Made by a program: the position numbers and the translations under genes. A DNA stretch of 64,000 nt from Vagococcus allomyrinae (GTDB lineage: Bacteria; Bacillota; Bacilli; Lactobacillales; Vagococcaceae): NCBI RefSeq assembly GCF_017829975.1, contig NZ_JAEEGA010000001.1:496001-560000 (forward strand). The letters run 5' to 3'. This document shows, piece by piece, positions 52,790 through 62,045 of this stretch. The notes under the pieces were generated by a model that saw only the letters and a list, made by a program, of their open reading frames with translations, did not search any database and had not been told where the DNA came from. The stretch's first letter is position 1; every line of letters begins with the position of its first letter.

Positions 52790-53124
52790 CTATAGGAAAG
52801 TATGACACTTTTTTTCTATTGTAGTTTGGATCCACCTTCACGAAGCAACACTGCGCTTCGAACTCAACCAAGGCTAAAGACTCTTCGACCTTCAATGCTC
52901 GAGGCTTCAGCGTATAGCAATTGATGAGATCGGAACGCAGAGCCATTATTTTTACAAATTTATTTGTTAGAGATAAGGGACAACGAAGTGAAGCACTAAG
53001 AGCAGCGGCAACGCCTCGTTTAGCTTTTCTTAATTAATGGTTTTTTTCGAGCTATTTCGCAGATAGACACTAGTAATTTAGGCCAAAAGTCAGTATGATT
53101 GAAAGAGTGAAAGGAGTTTTTTCA
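52790..53124. repeat. GC-richer intergenic element, candidate dispersed repeat
   Basis: This stretch between yheA and yhaO differs from its surroundings: CGAAGC-N8-GCTTCG (about 52840-52861) forms a hairpin, GC content rises, and two short antisense open frames cover it without binding sites (minus 52946-52785, 53 codons, and plus 52924-53037, 37 codons). The pattern resembles dispersed intergenic elements of Enterococcaceae, but only one copy is in the window. The last 80 bases lead into yhaO and hold no clear promoter. Confidence 0.4.
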
Positions 53125-54357
53125 GTGAAATTTATTCATTTAGCAGATTTACATTTAGATCAACCTTTTGAAGGCTTAGGAAAGCTCCCGGCTCGTTTAT
53201 TAGCTGAATTGGTGGGGCAACATGAAAAGATGATTAAACAAGTTGTTCAACAAGCAATTACAGAAAATGTTGATTTCGTTTTAATTGTCGGAGATACTTT
53301 TCATCATTCAGCGGTGACAATCCAAACACAACAACTATTAATAAATGCGATGGCTCGTTTAAAGCGACATCAAATTCCAGTTATCATGAGTTTTGGTAAT
53401 CATGATTATTATGTACCAGATAATTATTGGTTCGACTTTCCCGAGAATGTGACACTATTGAAGGAACAGTCCGTAACAACGCATCATTTAACGACGAAAC
53501 AGCAAGAAAAAGTGGCGATTTCTGGCTTTTCATATGAAGATCGCTGGATTAATGAAAGCAAGATCTCAGAGTTTCCGACAAGAGATCACCAAGCAACCTA
53601 TCATATCGGGTTGTACCATGGCCAGCAAGGAAAAACAGATAGCACACAGCAATATGCTCCCTTTACTTTAGGAGAGATGAAAGCCAAAGGGTACGATTAC
53701 TGGGCGCTCGGTCATATTCACCAACCGACGGTATTAAGCAATGATCCTTTAATGATTTATCCTGGGAGTCCTTTAGGTCATACCAAAAAAGAAGCTAGTA
53801 GTGCGGGGGTTCTAGTAGTTGAAACTGGAGCAGATGGTTGGCACTATCATTGGAAGTCTTTAAATCAGGTAGTTTGGTCGACTGAAACCTTTGAGTTGAG
53901 TCAAGTGACATCGACAAAAAGCTTATTACAAGAACTTCTCAACATGTTGCGAGAAAGGGCTCAGCAGTCGGTTATTAAGTTGACTAGCATCGTATTACTG
54001 GGAAGCAATGCTGAATTGGAGGAGCCGTTGGACACTGAATTGCGCAGTGGTGGGTTATTAACGTATTTGCAGGCAGAACTAGGTCAAGAGGATCAGTTGG
54101 TTTGGCCATTTGAGATTAAACGTCGATTGGATGAAGACACCATGGAACTTCCTTTAGGGGTGACGCGGGAGCTGATCTCCCAATTGAGCCAGCGCTATTT
54201 GACAGAGGTCGATTTTAATGAATTAATGGGTGATATTCATCGACAGGCAGACCTTAGTCGTCTAGTAGAAATAAACGAAGAGCTGAGACAGGAATTAGTG
54301 ACAGATGCTGAAGAACTGTTAGTTCGTGAATTAGGTGGTGGTAAAAATGATCATTAA
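53125..54357 (+). CDS. yhaO: Metallophosphoesterase DNA repair exonuclease, YhaO/SbcD-like
   Basis: The 410-residue nuclease subunit has the five phosphoesterase motifs FIHLADLHLDQPF, VLIVGDTFHHS, MSFGNHDYYV, GLYHGQ and ALGHIHQPTVL. With YhaN it should form an SbcCD/Rad50-Mre11-like complex on DNA ends. I choose GTG 53125, 8 nt after AAAGGAG (53110-53116), so that the protein opens MKFIHLADLH; the ATG 53095 adds ten residues unlike the family. It overlaps yhaN by 11 bases. Confidence 0.92.
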   Translation: MKFIHLADLHLDQPFEGLGKLPARLLAELVGQHEKMIKQVVQQAITENVDFVLIVGDTFHHSAVTIQTQQLLINAMARLKRHQIPVIMSFGNHDYYVPDNYWFDFPENVTLLKEQSVTTHHLTTKQQEKVAISGFSYEDRWINESKISEFPTRDHQATYHIGLYHGQQGKTDSTQQYAPFTLGEMKAKGYDYWALGHIHQPTVLSNDPLMIYPGSPLGHTKKEASSAGVLVVETGADGWHYHWKSLNQVVWSTETFELSQVTSTKSLLQELLNMLRERAQQSVIKLTSIVLLGSNAELEEPLDTELRSGGLLTYLQAELGQEDQLVWPFEIKRRLDEDTMELPLGVTRELISQLSQRYLTEVDFNELMGDIHRQADLSRLVEINEELRQELVTDAEELLVRELGGGKNDH

Positions 54358-57025
54358 GCGTTTGGAGATAGTTGGTTTTGGGAAATGGCAAGATAAAACA
54401 ATTGAATTTGATCCGACCTTTCAACTAATTCACGGCGATAATGAGGCTGGTAAATCAACGATTTACCAGTTTATTAGAGAAATTTTATTTGGGTTTCCGT
54501 ATAAACGCCAAAATTTTAAAGACTATACGCCCAAAAGCAACAGTCTTTATGGCGGTAGGGTTATTTTTGAGCACCCAATTCAAGGGGAAATTATGGTGGA
54601 GCGAATCAAAACGACCAACCGTGGCAAAGCCCATGTTTACTTTAAACAAGGGCAAGTTGGGGATGAGAATACTTTGAAAGAGTTGCTGTCACCATTGACT
54701 TTGGAAGTATTTGATGAGGCGTTTAGCTTGCAGCAAGAACAATTGTTGGAGATTAAGAATTTAAGTGAGCAACGTCTGCAAAACTTATTACTAGCAGTAG
54801 GTCTTTCTGGTAATAAACGACTATTGGGGACAAAAGATGTTTTGCGCCAACGCCAGCAAGAATTGTACAAACCCACAGGGCGATTGCCTGAACTCAATCA
54901 AAAACTCGCTGATTATCAAGAACTTAAACAGTTGGTGAAACAAAAAGAGCAGAATGAAAAGGAATATCGCAAACAATTGCAAGCCGCCAATTATTTTGAA
55001 GAACAATTGGCAATTGGGCAAGAGCAGTTTGCTGAGTCAGAAGCAGAATTACAGCGTCTAAAACAGCAACAGCAGCTATTTCCCTTGTATGAAGAACGGA
55101 AACAATTGATTAACATTACGAATTATCGCCAAGAAGACCAAGTGGCAGCTGAAAAGATGGCAAAGGCCGCTAAAGCCTACGAAAACTACTTATTTTTACT
55201 TAGTCAAGAACAGCACTATCAAGAATTAAAAACCGAGCAATTATTAGCTAGTCAGGAAAGCCCCGCCTCCCTTTTTTATTTGAAACACGAACGGGAAATT
55301 CAAGCATTGGCTGACAAACAGTCGACTGTTGAGACGGCCCTGAGTCGTCATCGGTGGCTGACTGAGATTTTAGCGCAACGAGAAGCAGAGCTACATCAAT
55401 TAAAAAATCAGCTTAATTTACCTGATGAAGAAGAAAATTGGTCACCTGATGAGTCTGTCAAAGTTAATATCACGGCACTAGCGGAAAAGGAGAAAGAGTT
55501 AGAAGAAGCGCTCCACAAACAAGAGCTGGCTTTTGATCAACAGATGAAAGCTTTGGATCAAATCCAAAACCCTGATCCCTTTGTTATTGGACAACGAACG
55601 CGGACTGAGTCAGAGCCATCACTTGTTCAACAGTATCTGCTTGCTTTAATTGTGGCAGCTTTCGGGATGATATTAATGGTCATCAAGCAGTTTCCACTAG
55701 GGTTGTTGGCTTGCTTAATCGCTGGTGTGATTGCTGTCTTGATCAGTTGGCGGAGGGTGCAAAAGGAGCACACTGATATTCCTGAGCCACCTGCTAGATT
55801 AGACGAGCAAGTGGAGCGACTTGCAGCAGAATTGGAAGTCACTCAAAAACTGCTAGTAAATATTACGTATCAGAAAGTCGCTTTAGCCGAAACTTATCAG
55901 TTTAAGGAAACAGAACCAATGACAAGTTGGTTGTTTGAGTTTCCGTTAAGAGAACGATTAGTTGCGGTTCAAAAGGAACGAGAAACAGCCCTACTGGAAT
56001 TAGGAGAAGTTCGAGAGGCCTTAGCTGAAAATAGGCAAGCTTTACGATTTATGTCCGAATGGTTACCGGTTGAATCAGAAGAGCTAGGATCTGTTTTTCG
56101 TAAGTTAGTTGAGTTTAACAAAGACATGCAGGCTAAACAGCAGATGGTGGCCGAACAAGACCAAGGAATCCATCGTTGGCGTGAACCATTGAAGGATGTG
56201 CGAGAACGGTTGGCTGAGGTTTTGGCGGAAATCAATCAATTGATACCGACCATCTCCCAAGAAACGATTGAAGAATTGCCAATCCTCCTTGCCAGTGAGG
56301 AAGAAAGAACCAATCAGTTGATCGAAGTGGGTCACTTAACCCGGCAAATTCAAGAAGTATTTGATTTAGAAGCAGACTATCGTTTACCAGATATTGTCGC
56401 TAAAACCCATAGGCAAGATCTTAAGGTTACGGAATTAAAGAAGGCGAATGAGGATACTGTTCGTCATTTACAAGAAGTGACGTTTGCCATTCGTCAGCAA
56501 GAAACCGATGGTACTTTAAGTGAGCTGAATCAACAAAAAGAAAACAGTGAATCAGAACTTCGACAATTAACTGAAAACTGGATGACTTATCGTGTGAGTG
56601 AATCAGTTATGCAGGATGTCTTGGATTTCTTAGCAACTCAGCAATTACCAGTATTGTTGGCAACGACTAGTTCTTATTTTAAAGAATTGACCTTGGGGGC
56701 CTACCTTAAATGTCAAATGGACGCTGGCAAGCTAGTTGTTGTGACGAAAGCAGAAGAAATGTTACAACTTGGAGAGCTGTCTACGGGAACTCGTGATCAA
56801 CTCTATATGGCGATTCGCCTGGCCTTTATTCAACTTCATAGCCAAGATCAGCTGGCGCCTGTTATAATAGATGATGGCTGGCTGCATTATGATACCCATC
56901 GAAAACATCGTTTGTTCGAACTTTTGGGTCGATTAAGCAAAACGGTTCAGGTGATTTGTTTTACTTCAGATCAGGAATTACTGACTTATGCGAATGAAAA
57001 AAACTATCAAGTAGAACAGTTATAG
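54347..57025 (+). CDS. yhaN: AAA ATPase of the YhaN/SbcC-like type
   Basis: 892 residues. The N-terminal half-ATPase has LEIVGFGKWQDKTIEF and Walker A GDNEAGKST; long coiled coils follow (about 180-420 and 480-760), broken near residues 425-465 by two hydrophobic segments (YLLALIVAAFGMILMVI, LGLLACLIAGVIAVLISW) that would make a membrane hairpin, as in B. subtilis YhaN. The C-terminal ATPase half has ELSTGTRDQLYMAIRLA (signature) and VIIDDGWLHYD (Walker B). It should act with YhaO in DNA-end processing, possibly at the membrane. ATG 54347 lies within the yhaO end, so translation is coupled. Confidence 0.92.
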   Translation: MIIKRLEIVGFGKWQDKTIEFDPTFQLIHGDNEAGKSTIYQFIREILFGFPYKRQNFKDYTPKSNSLYGGRVIFEHPIQGEIMVERIKTTNRGKAHVYFKQGQVGDENTLKELLSPLTLEVFDEAFSLQQEQLLEIKNLSEQRLQNLLLAVGLSGNKRLLGTKDVLRQRQQELYKPTGRLPELNQKLADYQELKQLVKQKEQNEKEYRKQLQAANYFEEQLAIGQEQFAESEAELQRLKQQQQLFPLYEERKQLINITNYRQEDQVAAEKMAKAAKAYENYLFLLSQEQHYQELKTEQLLASQESPASLFYLKHEREIQALADKQSTVETALSRHRWLTEILAQREAELHQLKNQLNLPDEEENWSPDESVKVNITALAEKEKELEEALHKQELAFDQQMKALDQIQNPDPFVIGQRTRTESEPSLVQQYLLALIVAAFGMILMVIKQFPLGLLACLIAGVIAVLISWRRVQKEHTDIPEPPARLDEQVERLAAELEVTQKLLVNITYQKVALAETYQFKETEPMTSWLFEFPLRERLVAVQKERETALLELGEVREALAENRQALRFMSEWLPVESEELGSVFRKLVEFNKDMQAKQQMVAEQDQGIHRWREPLKDVRERLAEVLAEINQLIPTISQETIEELPILLASEEERTNQLIEVGHLTRQIQEVFDLEADYRLPDIVAKTHRQDLKVTELKKANEDTVRHLQEVTFAIRQQETDGTLSELNQQKENSESELRQLTENWMTYRVSESVMQDVLDFLATQQLPVLLATTSSYFKELTLGAYLKCQMDAGKLVVVTKAEEMLQLGELSTGTRDQLYMAIRLAFIQLHSQDQLAPVIIDDGWLHYDTHRKHRLFELLGRLSKTVQVICFTSDQELLTYANEKNYQVEQL

Positions 57026-57154
57026 TTGTCGTTTTATGATTTTTTTTCTGATATCAATCACAAGGGAGTATGATAGTTGAATTGATAGCTATCATGACGG
57101 TCTTTTATCAGAAACTGGTGAATCGAATAGCGATTTAAATTAGGAGGAGCTTCC

Positions 57155-58099
57155 ATGAAAAAATTAAGAGAATTGGCAGTCGATGAAAATTTTGAGATCT
57201 TTGTCTTAGTGAAACAAGCAGATGTTAGAATCGCCAAAAATGGTAAGAAGTTTATTGCCTTTACCTTCCAAGATACGTCGGGCGCAATAGATGGTAAATT
57301 TTGGGATGCTTCTGAGGATGAAATTTCGAAGTTTGTTGCTGGGAAAGTTGTTTTCTTAGGCGGTAAGCGAGAGGTTTACCAAAGCAACCCTCAAATTAAA
57401 ATTCTTCATTTACGTTTGGCGACAGCTGAAGAGCCAAATCAGCCTCATTTATATATGGAAAAGGCGCCGATTCAACGTGAGGAGATGATAGAGGAAATCA
57501 ATCAAACGATTTTTGATATTACCAATGCCACTTGGAATCGGATCGTCCGCCATTTAATGACTCAATTTCAAACGGAGTTTTTTGATTATCCAGCTGCTAA
57601 ACGAAACCATCATGCCTTTGCGGGAGGGTTGGCTTACCACACCGTTTCCATGTTGCGCTTGGCGAAATCCATTTGTAAAGAATACCCGGATTTAAATGCT
57701 TCCTTACTTTATGCTGGAGTTATTTTACATGATTTGGGCAAGGTGATTGAATTATCTGGTCCTGTTTCAACAGAGTACACCTTGGCGGGAAATTTAATTG
57801 GTCATTTAGTGATTGTGGATGAGGAAATTACCAAAGCCTGCCAGACATTAAAATTAGATGAACGTTCTGAAGATGTTGTTGTGTTGAAGCACATGATTTT
57901 AGCTCACCATGGCTTATTGGAATATGGTTCACCAGTTAGACCACGGATTTTAGAAGCGGAGGTCTTGCATCAAATTGATAATATGGATGCTTCCATCCAA
58001 ATGATGCTCGGTTCCTTGAAGTTAATTGAACCGGGGGAATACACCGAACGAATATTTGGCATGGACAACCGAAGTTTTTACCTGCCAAATGTGAAATAG
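57155..58099 (+). CDS. yhaM: 3'-5' exoribonuclease YhaM
   Basis: A 314-residue enzyme with an N-terminal OB-fold (about 10-100; GKKFIAFTFQDTSGAIDGKFW) and a C-terminal HD domain (NHHAFAGGLAYHTVSML, VILHDLGKVIELSG, HMILAHHG). YhaM trims 3' ends of RNA, and also DNA, and has a role in mRNA turnover in Firmicutes. ATG 57155 follows AGGAGGAG. The gene follows yhaN after 129 bp. A strong terminator comes next. Confidence 0.95.
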   Translation: MKKLRELAVDENFEIFVLVKQADVRIAKNGKKFIAFTFQDTSGAIDGKFWDASEDEISKFVAGKVVFLGGKREVYQSNPQIKILHLRLATAEEPNQPHLYMEKAPIQREEMIEEINQTIFDITNATWNRIVRHLMTQFQTEFFDYPAAKRNHHAFAGGLAYHTVSMLRLAKSICKEYPDLNASLLYAGVILHDLGKVIELSGPVSTEYTLAGNLIGHLVIVDEEITKACQTLKLDERSEDVVVLKHMILAHHGLLEYGSPVRPRILEAEVLHQIDNMDASIQMMLGSLKLIEPGEYTERIFGMDNRSFYLPNVK

Positions 58100-58101
58100 C
58101 A

Positions 58102-58150
58102 AAATACGTCCCGACTTGATTGTTTGATCTAGTCGGGACGTATTTATTTT
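58102..58150. terminator. Bidirectional terminator after yhaM
   Basis: AAATACGTCCCGACT (58102-58116) and AGTCGGGACGTATTT (58131-58145) are perfect complements, followed by ATTTTTG. Confidence 0.92.
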
Positions 58151-58201
58151 TGTGAGACAAAGGCGAAAGTGGTCAGCGGCTTTTAAGCAATATGACCATT
58201 T

Positions 58202-58828
58202 TTATAATTGATAGTCGCTACCGATAAACGCTTCACCAATTTCAGTATCAAAAGGCAATTCTAAAATTCCACGAGCTGTCGGCGCATTGGGAACGGCCAA
58301 TTCACGTGCTGAGCAGATCATGCCATGGCTTTCTTGGCCACGCAGTTCACCAGGCCATATTATCAGACCATCAGGCATCATAGCACCAGGTTTAGCCACT
58401 ACAACTTTTAAGCCAGCTTTAATGTTTGGGGCACCACAGACGATTTGTAAGACTTCGCCGTGATCAACTTCTGTTTGCGTAATAGAGAGATGGTCAGAAT
58501 CAGGATGGGCTTTACAGCTTTTGACAAAACCGGTCACAATCTTTGGTGTTCGGTCAATACTGACTTGTTCTGAAAAACCTTCAGCGGCTAAAAGATGGTT
58601 AAGAGCGGTCAATTGCTCATCTGTTAAGTCGATCTGTCCTTTACCCACTAAATCAGTCAATGTTGATGAAATTTTAAAGAAGTTCCAGCCAACAGTTTCT
58701 TTGGTATTCTTAACAAATACCCGGGTAATTGATCCGCGGGATTCGTGGTTAACCTCTTGTCCTTTTGCATTCGCAACGATTACCATCAGAGTATCGCCGA
58801 CGGCATCTTTATTGTAACTAAAAATCAT
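58202..58828 (-). CDS. ytpR: YtpR-like tRNA-binding domain protein
   Basis: 208 residues: an N-terminal DUF4479 domain (about 1-85) and a C-terminal tRNA-binding OB fold (about 95-205; IVTGFVKSCKAHPDSDHLSI, VCGAPNIKAGLKVVVAKPG, GMICSARELAV) of the EMAP-II/PheT-N type. It is thought to bind tRNA, but its role is undefined. ATG 58828 follows AAAGGAGC. It is last in a minus-strand group of aminopeptidase, thioredoxin, universal stress protein and YtpR, similar to the ytp cluster of B. subtilis. Confidence 0.92.
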   Translation of the reverse strand: MIFSYNKDAVGDTLMVIVANAKGQEVNHESRGSITRVFVKNTKETVGWNFFKISSTLTDLVGKGQIDLTDEQLTALNHLLAAEGFSEQVSIDRTPKIVTGFVKSCKAHPDSDHLSITQTEVDHGEVLQIVCGAPNIKAGLKVVVAKPGAMMPDGLIIWPGELRGQESHGMICSARELAVPNAPTARGILELPFDTEIGEAFIGSDYQL

Positions 58829-58851
58829 GTTGAGCTCCTTTAATTAATATA

Positions 58852-59313
58852 TTATTCGCTAACAGTTGGACGGATTACTAAGACATCACAAGGAGCGTGG
58901 CGAATGACGTATTCACTAACACTTCCCATGACCAGCTTCTCCACAGCGCTAAGACCGGACTGTCCAACCATAATTAAATCAATCTTGTATTTCTCAGGTA
59001 GTTCCTCTGCCATTAAAACTTTTGGAGAACCAAAGGCCAAAACGGTTTCTACATTGTCATACCCTTTCGAGTGAGCATAATCCTTATAAGTAGCTAACAT
59101 TTCTTTTGATCGATCGGTTTCTTGTTGTAATAAATCAGCATTGGTTAAGGAATACCCCATGTTGCCGTAGAGACGGTTTTCAATAATGTGGGCGACAACG
59201 ACTCTCGCTTGATTTCGCTTGGCAACGGAGATAGCTTTATCAAAGGCTTCTTGAGCTTGATCGCTGCCATCAATGCCGACTAAAATTCCTTGGTATTCTT
59301 GTGATTCTAACAT
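58852..59313 (-). CDS. Universal stress protein UspA family
   Basis: The 153-residue protein has the Usp alpha/beta fold with GILVGIDGSDQAQEAFDKAI at the N-terminus and the ATP-binding G-2x-G-9x-G(S/T) motif as MVGQSGLSAVEKLVMGSVSE, so it is probably an ATP-binding Usp. Function in stress survival is known only generally. ATG 59313 is preferred to GTG 59322, which overlaps the AGGAAGGTG site. It lies 23 bp before ytpR and is inserted between the thioredoxin and ytpR genes, which is not the case in B. subtilis. Confidence 0.9.
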   Translation of the reverse strand: MLESQEYQGILVGIDGSDQAQEAFDKAISVAKRNQARVVVAHIIENRLYGNMGYSLTNADLLQQETDRSKEMLATYKDYAHSKGYDNVETVLAFGSPKVLMAEELPEKYKIDLIMVGQSGLSAVEKLVMGSVSEYVIRHAPCDVLVIRPTVSE

Positions 59314-59332
59314 TTTCTTCACCTTCCTTAGG

Positions 59333-59644
59333 CTAGAGATTTGTTAAAAAAGTGACAATTTCTTCTTTGGTTTTACGTTGTTTATTAACAAGACGCCCAA
59401 CCTCTTTGCCATCCTCAATCACAATAAAACTGGGAATGCCAAAGATGTTCCATTGGGAGCATAGCTCAAGATAGTCATCACGGTCAACTTGAACAAACGT
59501 ATAATCTGGAAATTCCGCTTCGATTTCCGGCATAACAGGCTTGATGTAAACGCAGTCACCGCACCAATCGGCGGTAAAGAAAAAGACGTGTTTACCTGTT
59601 TTCACATAACCTGCTATTTCTTCTAGAGATGTTGGAATAATCAC
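59333..59644 (-). CDS. Thioredoxin-like protein (YtpP type)
   Basis: A 103-residue thioredoxin fold with the active site FFFTADWCGDCVYIKP, in which the two cysteines enclose Gly-Asp instead of Gly-Pro, and the cis-proline in GIPSFIV. The W-C-G-D-C form is typical of the YtpP branch. It is cytosolic, without a signal peptide, and could act as a protein disulfide reductase. ATG 59644 follows AAGTAGGTAGCAAAG. It is 8 bp after the aminopeptidase stop. Confidence 0.92.
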   Translation of the reverse strand: MIIPTSLEEIAGYVKTGKHVFFFTADWCGDCVYIKPVMPEIEAEFPDYTFVQVDRDDYLELCSQWNIFGIPSFIVIEDGKEVGRLVNKQRKTKEEIVTFLTNL

Positions 59645-59652
59645 TTTGCTAC

Positions 59653-60729
59653 CTACTTTCCATAAATGATCGTGCTAATTTTTTCTGATGTTAAGCTGTT
59701 CATCGTTGTAATGACCATATCTTTAGCGGCTTGATAATCACTGATGCTAAACATGGTTTGATGGGTATGAATGTAGCGGCCAGGAACGCCGATTACCGCA
59801 CTTGGAATGCCATCGTTGACCATATGAGCTGCGCCAGCATCGGTACCACCTTTAGAAACAAAATACTGGTGTTTGATCTTGTGTGATTCAGCAACATCTA
59901 AGATAAATTCTCGCATGCGGCCCAAAGTAATCATACCAGGATCAAAAATCCGTACGAGGAAACCTTCTCCTAAATGACCGAAGGTATCTTTTTTGCCATC
60001 TAAATCATTGGCAGGGGAGCAATCCACAGCAAAAAATAAATCTGGTTTAAATTTATGTGTGGAGGGACGAGCGCCACGTAAGCCAACTTCTTCTTGAACG
60101 TTTGCTCCAGCTATTAGAGTGAATGGTAATTCCACGTCTTTTAGTGCTTCCAATGCTTCAATGACTAATGTGCAACCGTAACGGTTATCCCATGCCTTAC
60201 TGATAATGTTTTTGCCGTTGGCGGTTTTTATTGTTTCAACATCTGGTACAATGCTGTCCCCAGGTCGCACTCCGAAGCTCTCGGCCTCTTCCTTGGATTC
60301 AAAGCCAGCATCAAACAGAATGTCAGAGACTTCTACCTTTGCTTGGCCATCTGTTCCTCTTAATAAATGTGGGGGAACAGAAGAGGAAATAACAGGATAG
60401 TCACCTTTACGAGTTTTTAAAGTAAAACGTTGTGCCGATACGACGTACGGATTCCATCCGCCTAAAGGAACGATTCTAAAGAGACCATTTTCAGTTATTT
60501 GGGACAACATAAAGCCAACTTCATCCATATGTGCCGCTAACATAACGCGAGGTGCATTCTCAGTTTTACTTTTTTTAATGCCAAAAACCCCACCTAAGCC
60601 ATCGAATTCGATTGAATCCACATAAGGGGCCATTTCTTTTTTCATAATATCACGGACATCGTCTTCAAATCCGCTAGTTCCCTGAGCTTCTGTCATTTTT
60701 TTGATTAGTTGAAATGTTTTTTCTTCCAT
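59653..60729 (-). CDS. M42 family glutamyl/leucyl aminopeptidase (PepA/YtoP)
   Basis: The 358-residue dinuclear metalloaminopeptidase has MLAAHMDEVGFML (metal histidine and aspartate), KAWDNRYGCTLVIEAL (bridging aspartate), AGANVQEEVGLRGARPS (catalytic Glu-Glu), FFAVDCSPAND and GVPGRYIHTHQTM (last histidine). It forms tetrahedral dodecamers and trims peptides in the cytosol. The start is taken as ATG 60729, giving MEEKTFQLIKKM like its family. The best Shine-Dalgarno, GAGGTG, is 25 nt upstream, with a perfect palindrome between; see findings. First gene of the ytp-like operon. Confidence 0.93.
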   Translation of the reverse strand: MEEKTFQLIKKMTEAQGTSGFEDDVRDIMKKEMAPYVDSIEFDGLGGVFGIKKSKTENAPRVMLAAHMDEVGFMLSQITENGLFRIVPLGGWNPYVVSAQRFTLKTRKGDYPVISSSVPPHLLRGTDGQAKVEVSDILFDAGFESKEEAESFGVRPGDSIVPDVETIKTANGKNIISKAWDNRYGCTLVIEALEALKDVELPFTLIAGANVQEEVGLRGARPSTHKFKPDLFFAVDCSPANDLDGKKDTFGHLGEGFLVRIFDPGMITLGRMREFILDVAESHKIKHQYFVSKGGTDAGAAHMVNDGIPSAVIGVPGRYIHTHQTMFSISDYQAAKDMVITTMNSLTSEKISTIIYGK

Positions 60730-60786
60730 ATGATTCTCTGCAATTGCAGAGCCCCACCTCACTTTCACTTGTTACGTATCATTATA
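60727..60786 (-). promoter_or_regulatory. Aminopeptidase leader with hairpin-spaced Shine-Dalgarno
   Basis: On the minus strand, TATAAT (60781-60786) is followed by a leader of about 45 nt with GAGGTGGGG (60752-60760), the 16-bp perfect palindrome CTCTGCAATTGCAGAG (60736-60751), AATCAT and the ATG. Folding the palindrome would bring the Shine-Dalgarno to about 9 nt from the start codon. Confidence 0.55.
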
Positions 60787-60943
60787 ACGCAAACTGTTTT
60801 TTTTTTCATGGATTTCTCCATATGGCTGAGAGAAAGAGGGGAATCTTTTTTTGTGGCTGGCCGTGAGGAACTATTTTTGAAAAGGAAAAGGTATGTTAAA
60901 ATTGAAAGAGAGGCTAAATCAATCATATTTTCAGGAGGTCAAA

Positions 60944-61528
60944 ATGGAATCAGTGGAACATATCATCCGTCATTATCAGCCAACATGTCTTCAAGAAGAA
61001 CAGGATAAAAAGCAAATCTTGTGTTACAACGACCTATTTGATGATCTGTTAACTCGGCAGAACACCATCGCTCACTTTAGCAGTTCTGGTTTTATTATCA
61101 ATCAAGAAAGAACCAAAACGCTATTTATTCACCATAAAATATACAAGACGTGGTGTTGGACTGGGGGGCATGTTGATGGCAATCCAAACTTTGGTCAGGT
61201 AGCTTTAAGAGAGGCTTATGAAGAGACTGGTCTAGAGCACTTGGCCCTTTTTTCCAATCAAATTGCCAGCCTGGACATAATTCCTGTGATTGGTCATTTG
61301 AAGCATGGTAAGTGGGTGTCGGCTCATCAGCACTTATCAGTAGCTTATGTTATTTTGGCAAACGAAGAAGACCATTTAATTCAAAATAAAGTAGAGACTA
61401 ATGGGATTAAATGGGTAGCCTTTGACCAGATTGCTGAAATGAGTGGTGAGGCAGAGATGATCCCCATTTACGAGAAGTTGTTAGCTTTTATTAAAAGGTC
61501 ATCAAAGGGAGTACTTAAATCCCGCTAG
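60944..61528 (+). CDS. NUDIX hydrolase
   Basis: A 194-residue NUDIX enzyme with the box GHVDGNPNFGQVALREAYEETGL (here cited in part: ALREAYEETGL) at about residues 75-97, giving the metal-binding REAYEETGL core. The substrate, a nucleoside diphosphate linked to another moiety, cannot be told. The 60-residue N-terminal extension (HIIRHYQPTCLQEEQDKK) is helical. ATG 60944 follows AGGAGGT at 6 nt; the open frame begins 17 codons earlier without a site. Divergent from the aminopeptidase gene. Confidence 0.9.
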   Translation: MESVEHIIRHYQPTCLQEEQDKKQILCYNDLFDDLLTRQNTIAHFSSSGFIINQERTKTLFIHHKIYKTWCWTGGHVDGNPNFGQVALREAYEETGLEHLALFSNQIASLDIIPVIGHLKHGKWVSAHQHLSVAYVILANEEDHLIQNKVETNGIKWVAFDQIAEMSGEAEMIPIYEKLLAFIKRSSKGVLKSR

Positions 61529-61661
61529 AGACTTTGGTAAAAGTGCATAAAATAAATGAATGTCATCGAAAAAGTAATTCGAGTGAGGTTGAAATTTTAA
61601 AACTGTGCTACAATAAACTTAACGTCAAAAATTAAGGGTATTGATAGAGGAGGTTTCAGGG

Positions 61662-61997
61662 ATGTTTGAAGATGAAAAATATGATTATCTAGGTGCAGGT
61701 TTATTAGCAGGACTGATTGTCGGGACAATCGGCGGAGCAATCGGTACTATTTGGTACAAAAAAAATAAAACAATGAATGCCGATGTTATTTTGGAAAGTG
61801 TCAAGTCTGCTTTTTTAAAGGAAGGACCAATCGAAGGCTCGTGGATTGAATTTAGTAAGCAGCCTTTACAAAAATTTGCCATCAAGTCGAAAACATATAC
61901 AGGAGGAATTACCCGTCTGGAAGACTTGGAAATGGTGCAGTATGAATTTGTAGCAGATGCATATACAGGGACGGTTTTAGATATTTATCGCCTATAA
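61662..61997 (+). CDS. Small membrane-anchored PepSY-like protein
   Basis: 111 residues. The N-terminus has a glycine-rich hydrophobic segment (YLGAGLLAGLIVGTIGGAIG, about 9-30) followed by basic residues, as in YtxH-type anchors. The rest (VILESVKSAFLKEG, then AIKSKTYTGGITR and YEFVADAYTGTVLDIYRL) has the PepSY pattern of small inhibitor-like domains. A YtzB-type protein in the same position in Bacillus has this plan. Function is unknown. ATG 61662 is 6 nt after GAGGAGGTTTC. It ends at a terminator. Confidence 0.75.
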   Translation: MFEDEKYDYLGAGLLAGLIVGTIGGAIGTIWYKKNKTMNADVILESVKSAFLKEGPIEGSWIEFSKQPLQKFAIKSKTYTGGITRLEDLEMVQYEFVADAYTGTVLDIYRL

Positions 61998-62043
61998 AAA
62001 AAGTGGTTAACCAGTTGTCGTAAGAACGGGTTGACCACTTTTT
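61998..62043. terminator. Bidirectional terminator
   Basis: A 15-bp stem (61998-62012 with 62029-62043, core AAGTGGTTAACC) with A and T flanks serves the PepSY-like gene and trmB. Confidence 0.9.
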
Positions 62044-62045
62044 GT

